Positions 57,297 to 64,000 of a DNA stretch of 64,000 bases are shown here, piece after piece; the stretch's first letter is position 1, and each line of letters starts with the position of its first letter. The notes under the pieces were generated by a model, which was not told the DNA's origin, did not search any database, and was given only the letters and a program-made list of their open reading frames with translations. Source of the DNA: Heterohyrax brucei (taxonomy: Eukaryota > Chordata > Mammalia > Hyracoidea > Procaviidae); assembly GCA_028571685.1 (NCBI GenBank), contig CM053140.1:223715323-223779322 (forward strand). Reading direction: 5' to 3'. The translations under genes were made by a program, and so were the position numbers.

Positions 57297-58379
57297 GGCC
57301 TTATACATAATTCTTTTGTATTCTACCTCTCATGATTTCAGAAATGTTTCTCTGTCTGGGAAGTTGTTTCATTCTTATTTGAGGAGTTTTCCAGAGCCAC
57401 GATGGTCTACTTCTTTAAATGTGTAGATACTGACTGTTGTCTTCATGCCACCCAGAAACTGTTCAGTTTCTCTGATGTTACACCAACTGGAGCTGTGACA
57501 TAGGTCAGCTGCCATCACCACTGCAGTTCTCTAGCTACTATTAACTTAAAAGCTGGTTTTCTGCTGAGAGAGGTGTTGACCAGCTGCAGCTGATAGCAAC
57601 TGAGCCCTCAAAGGTGACAGGCCTTACCTCCTGGCTCACAAAGATGATGCCTCATCAGCAGTCAGCATATGTTATGATGTGGCTTAAAGAAGGGAGGGGT
57701 TAGGGCCCTGCTGCACTCAGCCACCAGTGACCACTACTTTCTCTAGGTACAACTCTGTTGAAAACAGCTTGTTTGCTGAGAGAAGCACAATTCAAACAGG
57801 CACTGTTGCTCAGCATTAGAATTAATCTCAGCTGAGCCCTCAGGTGAGGCTGATTCCACCTCTCAGTTGACCAAGATGTCATCCTGCCTGAGCTGCCTCT
57901 GTTATAGTGAGTCAGCAGTATCTATGGTGCCTCTCAGAGAGGAGAAGGGGGAGGGGCACTGGCACCCTCAGTCTCTCTAAATGTGACTGTTCCGAGCACA
58001 GTCTTTCCACTGCCAGATATACTGTTTACTTAGGCACTGACTATCAGCAAAGAAACTGGGCAATGACAGGCTCACAGTTTCAGCACACCGAGTCCTATCC
58101 TCCCAACTGGCAAAAAGGGTGTCTGTACCTGTAATTCTCACATGTGCTGTGCCAGCAGAGGCAGTACTCACAGTGCTGCTGTGAGTACTCTACTCACAAG
58201 GTATTTTCCTCCTTCTTGTTGCACAGTCCAATCTCACAGCCCTACACCTCAAATTGGAGCTCCCAGAATGTCCACACTGCTCCTTTCAATTACTTTTCTA
58301 GGCCTTAGTTCTCAGAGGGAATTGAGGAGACATGTATCTAGTCTGCCATCTCATCCCCGCCTTCACCTTCCTCATTCTT

Positions 58380-58697
58380 GATTGTGTTACCTATCTAGTT
58401 CTACAAATCCCAGACCACGCAAATGTGGTAAAAGAACAACTAGATTTCCCAGGCCTAGCGACATTAAATTCAAAGACATAGAAGCAACTCTAATCATTGG
58501 CAGTTTCACAGGAGGCTGCCGAGGCCCATCACCCACAGAAGCCCCTGTAAGTAAAGCCACATGCCTATGTGATGGTGAGTGGACACATCTCACCCTTGAC
58601 ATATTTTTGGCTGTACACTCCCTGATAATATTTTGCATCCTAATCAAACTTGCCTCAAAAGTACCCTCTCATCTCCCAGCACAAGGATTAAGGAAGA
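58380..58697 (+). other. Possible retroviral env-3' remnant, not confirmed
   Basis: An open frame 58382-58735 (117 codons) includes a hydrophobic segment (DIFLAVHSLIIFCILIKLA) followed by basic residues near its C-terminus, as in a retroviral transmembrane subunit tail. A purine-rich stretch 'aaggattaaggaaga' then directly precedes the LTR-like sequence. There is no recognisable conserved env motif, so this is only a suggestion from position. Confidence 0.2.
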
Positions 58698-59332
58698 TGA
58701 ATTCTAAGAAGGGGTTTACAAACCCCTTGGCTTAATGAATTCCGACAAAGCATGCCCAGCCCGGAAATGCCGAGGCCGGCCCAGCCCCGCTGGCTTACCC
58801 CAACTGCACATCCCCCTCCACATGTGAAATACAAGATTTCAGGAGGGCCCTGGGAAGCTCCCCAGGGACAACCCCACACATAGCCCTTAGATATAGATAC
58901 CCCACTCCCTGCATCAGGAAGAAAATAAGAGTAATTAAGGAACAAATAGAGACAGCCAGATAATAACCTTTGGATGAATCTACCCTTCTTCCTGCATCTT
59001 TGACCTTGAGGCATAGATAGAGCTGATTGAGCTCAAGGCATAGCTTTGTTTTCACTGTTGATTATAATCACAATATACTTGTCTTGGGCCATTACCTAGA
59101 GGGACCTAATGATTAACATGAGAAGAGACCACTGTCTCAGGCTATTATCTAGAAGGCCCTAATGACTAACATGAAAAGAGACCACGAGGTATCAATTCCT
59201 TACTAGCCAACAGCTTAGTGGTCAAAGAACAGAGTGAAAATCATGTCACCTCATTGATTATATAAAAAATAAAGAAAGACAGGCATTAACAGGCTGCTGA
59301 CTTCCAGATTCCTGGTTGTCTGAGTCTCATCA
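58698..59332 (+). mobile_element. Retroviral LTR-like segment with tandem duplication
   Basis: TG...CA span of 635 bp. It starts 'tgaattctaagaaggggttt', contains two tandem 53-bp units (59080-59132 and 59133-59185), then a TATA-like 'ttatataaaaaataaag' (59255-59275) that also has an AATAAA, and ends '...tgtctgagtctcatca'. The order (repeats upstream of TATA, poly(A) signal, CA end) is that of a U3-R-U5 LTR. I see no matching target duplication and no primer-binding site, so family and boundaries are open. Confidence 0.45.
59080..59185 (+). repeat. 53-bp tandem duplication
   Basis: Units 59080-59132 and 59133-59185, both starting 'tgtct' and ending 'aagagaccac', differ at 8 of 53 positions. 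Confidence 0.95.
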
Positions 59333-59334
59333 TT

Positions 59335-59845
59335 TCTTTGCCGATGCCACCCATCCCTTCATGATCCCAGACCCTGCTGAGGCTGGCCCCCAGCAGGAGG
59401 CCTCACTGGCAGTCTCTGTTCCACACAAGTTTAACTGAATGAATTGGCAACAGAAGGGACAAAGAAGGAATCCTGTTCTGCCCATGAAGACTTCCTGGAG
59501 CTCCAAAGCCTTTACTTTTTCATACTTACATCTAGAACTTAGTACAGCCTGATTTCTCATTGCCTCTCTTTTCTATACTACAGTGTTCCCCCACTCAGTT
59601 TGGTAAAATCGGAATTCCAACTCAGGATATATCCCTGCACTTCAGCTAATCCTGGTGATATGCTCTTCTCTCCTTCATGGTGTAGTACAGCATACTGCTT
59701 TGCTCTTCTCACTTCTGTCAGCTATAATGTCTTCCTGTCAGGCTCACTGCTTTGCTCCAGCCTCTCTTTTCAGTGAGGCCTGCTTATGTCCACACCAGAA
59801 AGCAGGCACCATGCTGCTATAGTTCCTGGACGATTCAGAGTGAGG
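59335..59845. other. Unique sequence, no gene recognised
   Basis: GC is somewhat higher than the surroundings. No exon, repeat or RNA gene is recognised. Confidence 0.4.
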
Positions 59846-60055
59846 TTAAAAACAAACAAACAAAAAAAGAAAAACAATTCATGATGACCTCATGTGTGCC
59901 AAATAAAGCTGTTGCATAGGATTTTCAAGGCTGTGATCTTAAAGAAGTGGGTCTCCAGGCTTTTTTCCCAAGGCATAATCTGGGTGGGATCAAACAGCCA
60001 AGCTTTCAGTTAGCACAAGTGTTTTAACTGGCTGTGCCACCCACTGACTCTCAGA
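59846..60055 (-). mobile_element. AfroSINE, long type, antisense
   Basis: A-rich tail 'aaaacaaacaaacaaaaaaa', then 'ggattttcaaggctgtgatc', 'ttaaagaagtgggtctccag', 'ggtgggatcaaacagccaag' and 'ggctgtgccacccactgact'. The full long-type AfroSINE order is present in reverse. Confidence 0.88.
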
Positions 60056-60359
60056 GTAAGCTAGACGGCATTAAATAGCCCTTTCTGTTGTCCATGTCTC
60101 GCTAAGTCCCAGCATTGAATTCCAGGTCTGGCAGATTGTCTGTACCTGATTATCTTCTCTCTTGCTATTTTGACTCTGACCAAGCAACATATCTTTTGCC
60201 TAGATCCCTTCTCCTGAGTATCAGCTCAGTGATCCTGCTGACAGTCTCATGTCTCCCTCATTCTTTTCCATTCCTGAACTTCAGCTATCAGCTAGAGCTT
60301 TGTTGTCTGTTCATTGAGCCCAAGAGAACAAAGTACCTGCTCAGGCTGCTCTAATGTCC

Positions 60360-60570
60360 TAATTGTGCACATATTGAGTGCTGTTTATCAAATATTTTAC
60401 CAATATTATCTTGTTGAAACCTGGTAATAATCCTGATGGTACATTAATGTGTAAATTTTTCATATGAAGGAAGTGGTGCCCAAGAGAAGTAAGTTGCCCA
60501 AGGTCACAAAGGTTAAGAACAGCAATGATCTGTTTTCAAATCTCACCTAAAATCTGCCTCTGATAAGAAG
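60360..60570 (+). mobile_element. MIR
   Basis: 'attgagtgctgtttatcaaa', 'cctggtaataatcctgatgg' and 'aagttgcccaaggtcacaaa' give the MIR parts in order. Confidence 0.75.
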
Positions 60571-60574
60571 GTTT

Positions 60575-62140
60575 GCCCATTAATAATTTGTTCTCTGGCT
60601 CACTCTCTTAGTTTATGCTACAACTTCATGGACTCACTGTTTTCTGACCTTCAATTATTTGCATCTCACCTCCTCCAGATCTTCAACAAAAATATCTTTT
60701 CAGAAATAAAATAATGTTGATTCCTCCAAAGGACAGAGAATAGGTTCTTAGACAATTGTTGTTGGCCAGCTCATTCTATCTTCCCAAGCCCTTGAGTGAC
60801 TTGGGAGGCAGGATGGTAAGATGTTTAGAGCATAGATAGACCCTGGGCTAGGCTCCCTGATCAGTGACACACTCTTCATTGTTAAATGGGCACAGTGATG
60901 CACCACCCCTCGCTGATGAATAGGACGGAGGTATCCCACCAGGAAAGACTCACAGTTTCTTACTCATGACAGCTTACGTGAGAACAGTACATGAGAGCCC
61001 CATAAACAGAGTGGATCATTATATCAGGCAGACACTGAGATCACCATCTATAGACAGATAAACAGAAGTTCTTATTATCTAAGCAATTCATTCAAAATCA
61101 TTCAGTAAAAAGAAGCATAAGTAAGACACAAACAAATCTACTGACACACACCCAGTCCTCTCTTGATACCACACAGCTGCCTATTCTTGCATGGAAAAAA
61201 TTAATAAATCTTCTTTTCTCTTGTCTTGTGATGAAAAATCCAGATTGAGAAGTGGAAAGAACATAAAAAAGTTTTATTTCTAAGTATAAATTTTAATAAC
61301 TTCCCAATTCCCTGGCTAAATATGTATAAATATATATATGTATATATATTTTAATGATTGGACCACAGTCTAAGACAACTTTGATGGAAAGGTCTCATTA
61401 TTCTTCAGCCTTCCAAAAACTGGTGTTCCATCAAATGTGTGCATCCCTTTTGCTTATTGCACCTGGGCCACTGGAATTACACAGATTATGCCTGAATAAC
61501 TGAAGGCAACAAGGATCTTTAATAATGGAAATATATAAATATGAGGCATCAGTTAAGATTTCCCAAGATAGTGGATATTCTGGGTGTCTAATGAACTTCT
61601 TTTTGGGTTGTTGGGTCTGTGGCTTCTTGCTAATTAGCAGGGTTGGCTTAAAGGTCATCCAGAGCAGTCAGCCCCATCACCTGAATTGGAAAAAGGGCTG
61701 GGACAGTGAAAATAACTCAAGCTATGAAGTGCAGTTGGAAATTGTGTTTTTACAAAAAAAGCAGAAATTCTATCTGCCTTGTTGCCTGAAGCCTGACAAA
61801 GGATCGTCATTTGCTCATCCAACTAGGGACTGAGAAAATGTGTTTCTTAATTATAGAAAGGATAAATGTGTCTCAGTCCCCCTATACAGGGACTGGCAAG
61901 CTATTCACAACAAAAATACTTTCTTTGTTTTCACACTAGTCACTGACATTCTACCTCTGGTCTTCACAACCTTTGCAAAGGTTTCTGCATGTTCCAAGGC
62001 AGCACTGAACTTTGTGTGTTTATATTGAACTTTATGTGTTTTTAGAGTACTTCTGCAACATTAGAAACCAGGATGGAATAGTGGCGACATCTCTTTTAAC
62101 AGACTAAGGCCCTGTCTAACATATGTATGTCAGGATACTA
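60575..62140. other. Unique sequence, no gene recognised
   Basis: It contains an AT-rich tract at 61318-61352 ('tatatatatgtatatatatt'). The 102-codon frame at 61525-61833 has no known domain. No other feature is seen. Confidence 0.4.
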
Positions 62141-62144
62141 ACCC

Positions 62145-62325
62145 TTGTTGTTGTTACAGGTGCCATCAAGTTGACCCCAACTCATAGTGACTGCTTGTGA
62201 CAGAATAGGTTTCCAGACTGTAATCTTCACCAAACTGATCTTTCTCCATGGAGCTTCTGAGTGGGTGTGAACTTCGAGTCTTTCAGTTATCTTCCAAGAG
62301 CTTAACCATTGCACCATGAGAGCTC
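62145..62325 (-). mobile_element. AfroSINE, antisense
   Basis: 'ttacaggtgccatcaagttg', 'cgaaccaaactgatctttct'-type middle (here 'caccaaactgatctttctcc'), 'gagtgggtgtgaacttcgag' and the head end 'cttaaccattgcaccatgag' are present in reverse order of the SINE. Confidence 0.85.
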
Positions 62326-62539
62326 TCTCCTTACCTCTAGATAAAGAGAGTTTCCAGGGATGAGACAAACAGTCAGGAGGAAAAGAAGTCCCCACAACAA
62401 TACCTACCACCAGCCTACCAAGATATACAACCTGCAGAGGGTAAAGTCGGGCCATGAGATGCACCCACTTAACACATTTTGTAAAATCATTATTGTATGC
62501 CAGGAATTATACTGTTTGGGTTTTTTGTTTTGTTTTGTT

Positions 62540-62665
62540 TATTGTTAGCTACCATCCAGTCATTAGCAACTCCTGCCAATCCCATGTACAATGAAGTGAA
62601 ATACTACCTGGTCCTGCACCGTCCCCATGATAGGTTGGGATCAGACCATTGTGCTCTATCGGGCT
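62540..62665 (-). mobile_element. BovB/RTE 3'-end fragment, antisense
   Basis: 'attgttagctaccatccagt', 'cattagcaactcctgccaat', 'cctggtcctgcaccgtcccc' follow the BovB/RTE 3' terminus in antisense, the same class as at 13553 and 30918. Confidence 0.6.
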
Positions 62666-62814
62666 TTCTTTGGCTGATAACTGGAAGTAGATCACTAGGC
62701 TCTTCTTCCTACCTATCTCAGTCTGGAAGCTCCACTGAAATGTGTTTAGCTGATGTTTAACAATATACAATTCTCCTCTGACAGGCAGTGGCAAGACAGC
62801 AAAAAGGAAACAGC

Positions 62815-63085
62815 CAATCTCTGTCTTCAAAGAGCTCATAGCATAATGGGAAAGTCTGACACATTCTTTAAAACCCTATTATAAAATGCTATAGGATTAT
62901 AGAGGAATGAACAATCTATTTGGTCTGGGATTGGGTGGAGAAATCAGAAAAGTCTTCAGAGATAGAGATCACTTCAACTTGCCCGTGAGGGATGGCCACA
63001 AACTCATTCCAGGCACACAAGCAGCAGCAGAAAGGGCAGTACAAAGGAAATACAAGCAAAGAGATGCAAAAATATGTGGATGGAG
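62815..63085 (+). mobile_element. Ancient interspersed repeat (LINE-class candidate)
   Basis: 'caaagagctcatagcataat', 'gagaaatcagaaaagtcttc', 'ctcattccaggcacacaagc' and 'agtacaaaggaaatacaagc' follow the wording of a very common old mammalian repeat whose family I cannot name with certainty. The 152-codon open frame starting 62907 lies over it and is not supported as a gene. Confidence 0.4.
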
Positions 63086-63671
63086 GATCATTGCTGTCCT
63101 ATCTCTTTTTCTAGACTTTTGCCTCCCGGATGCTGCTACTTCTCTCCTTTATGCATCCCTGCCCCTACCTGGAGCTCCTAGGCTGAGTCTTCTAGAGCAA
63201 GTGTCCCATGCTTTGGGCTCACTACCATCATTTATTTCTCTAGAGCTTTTCTCTCTAAAAAGAGTATTATTTACTACTTTCTCTGCTTGCCTCATATCAG
63301 ATAATAGAGGTGAAAGGACCTTCCAATTTATAAAACCATATACACAGTTCATTTTTAAGATATGATTTAAAAAGTCTATCCAACAGCATCATACAGAGGT
63401 TTCTTCCTCCCATCCCTGTGCACTTGGTCCTTGACTAGTGTTTCTTCTTCCCTAAACTACTTTAAAAGTGACTGAATGGTCTCTTGCCTCAGATGTTTTC
63501 TTCTACTGCACTGCCCACTAAGATTTAGAAAGTCTGCTTTCTAAAATGCAAAGCTGATGCTATACCTTCTCCTGTTTGAAAACCTTCCTTGGCTACAGGT
63601 GCACCGAAGTGTTTAAAGCTTTCATGTCTTGACCATCTTATTTAATACTGCAATCTGCCTTCTCCCTACAG
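63086..63671. other. Sequence with one old-repeat-like block
   Basis: About 63525-63670 ('ttctaaaatgcaaagctgat', 'gaaaaccttccttggctaca') resembles another old dispersed repeat of unassigned family. No gene recognised. Confidence 0.35.
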
Positions 63672-64000
63672 TCCCAATGGCTGTATTCCAGGACTGCTGC
63701 AACAAATTATCACAGACTCAGTATCTTATAACTACAGAATTTGTTCTTTCATATGTCTGAAGGCCAGATGTCTAAAATCAATGGGGCAATTGGGCTATGC
63801 TTCTCCAAAGACTCTAGGAGACATTCTTCCATTACTCTTCCAGTCACTGGTGGTTCCAGGAATTCCTTGGATTGGGGTTGCATATTTTCAGTTGTCTGCA
63901 TCTTCACACAGTCTTCTCATCTTCTCTCTTACAAAGACACTTGCCGTTGGATTTAGGGCCTACCTTGGTAATCCACAATGATCTCAAGAATCCAAATTAA
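63672..64000 (-). mobile_element. MLT1-like MaLR LTR, antisense, cut by window end
   Basis: 'tccaggactgctgcaacaaa', 'ttatcacagactcagtatct', 'ctgaaggccagatgtctaaa', then '...gggcctaccttggtaatcc' and 'acaatgatctcaagaatcc' match an antisense MLT1-type LTR in order. It runs to the end of the window, so the 5' end of the LTR is not seen. Confidence 0.75.

Larger units (their letters stand above)
55863..57400 (-). pseudogene. L1 ORF1 pseudogene (copy A), interrupted by an LTR
   Basis: C-terminal domain at 55863-56123 (NFQPRIVYPAKLSLKYDGE), RRM remnant at 56275-56457 (MWNSIKRNNLGIIGAPEQRN), and the N-terminal LSEGEYKR-equivalent region on the far side of the LTR at 57297-57400. Broken by stops, shifts and the 575-bp LTR. 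Confidence 0.8.
43602..58365 (-). mobile_element. Full-length LINE-1 (copy A), antisense, split by nested insertions
   Basis: Copy A occupies 43602-47937 (3'UTR and most of ORF2) and 55132-58365 (start of ORF2, ORF1, 5'UTR). Both ends carry the same perfect 14-bp sequence ccttcctcattctt, at 43588-43601 and 58366-58379, so one L1 spans the two parts. Removing copy B (47949-55120) and the LTR (56722-57296) leaves about 7.0 kb, the expected full length. Confidence 0.93.

Noticed and set aside
56717..57301. 5-bp target duplication for the nested LTR
   Set aside because: ggctg and ggcct match in three of five positions only, too weak to claim.
58382..58735. Retroviral envelope gene
   Set aside because: Only a hydrophobic segment and position next to an LTR-like stretch; no conserved envelope motif could be recognised, so I did not call it a gene.
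59080..59185. Minisatellite
   Set aside because: Only two units, placed upstream of a TATA-like box; better explained as a duplication within an LTR-like segment.
62907..63365. 152-codon open frame
   Set aside because: The longest frame outside L1, but it overlies an old dispersed repeat in its first third, has no recognised domain, and no promoter or splice evidence.

Overview
The window is repeat-dense, AT-rich mammalian DNA with no recognisable protein-coding exon, no RNA gene, and no bacterial-type operon or CRISPR. The tRNA-derived SINEs (a head like 'accctggtggc.tagtggt', a Pol III B-box-like 'cagttcaaatc', a 3' end like 'gtcagaatccactcaacagc') match the AfroSINE type. BovB/RTE LINE fragments and a lineage-typical L1 are also present. 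Together they point to an afrotherian, most likely an elephant or close paenungulate relative. The species call is inference from repeat families only. About half or more of the window is LINE-1.

Layout. 1-3.4 kb: antisense L1 pieces. 3.4-18 kb: mostly unique sequence with solo LTRs (3972-4472, 6413-6908), AfroSINEs, MIR, L2 and MER5A-like fossils, and a BovB 3' end. 18.4-19.9 kb: antisense L1 fragment. 20.3-20.8 kb: MaLR-type LTR. 20.9-29.2 kb: an old antisense L1 split by a second, nearly complete antisense L1 (22.8-28.95 kb). 29.2-35.9 kb: two short mariner derivatives, a mariner transposase remnant, SINEs, a G-quadruplex candidate and a 5'-inverted L1 stub. 35.9-43.05 kb: one full-length sense L1 bounded by a target-site duplication (TSD). 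43.6-58.37 kb: a full-length antisense L1 with a perfect 14-bp TSD, split by a second full-length antisense L1 (47.95-55.12 kb) with its own 11-bp TSD, and also carrying an LTR (56.72-57.30 kb). 58.4-64 kb: a retroviral-LTR-like segment with a 53-bp tandem duplication, SINEs, MIR, BovB, and an MLT1-like LTR running off the right end.

Function. Every L1 open frame is broken. The four large copies each carry stops, frameshifts or changed catalytic residues (for example FAED or FTDY for FADD in reverse transcriptase, GNFN for GDFN in endonuclease), so none looks able to move itself. The locus reads as intergenic or deep intronic sequence whose history can be ordered from nested insertions and TSDs.

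I did not find a convincing new biological system. The most unusual pattern is a set of seven very short insertions (18-64 nt) resembling an AfroSINE 3' terminus but ending in a distinctive 'cggcacttggcttgg' form. They sit inside L1 or LTR bodies, always in the orientation opposite to the host element, and three have flanking duplications.
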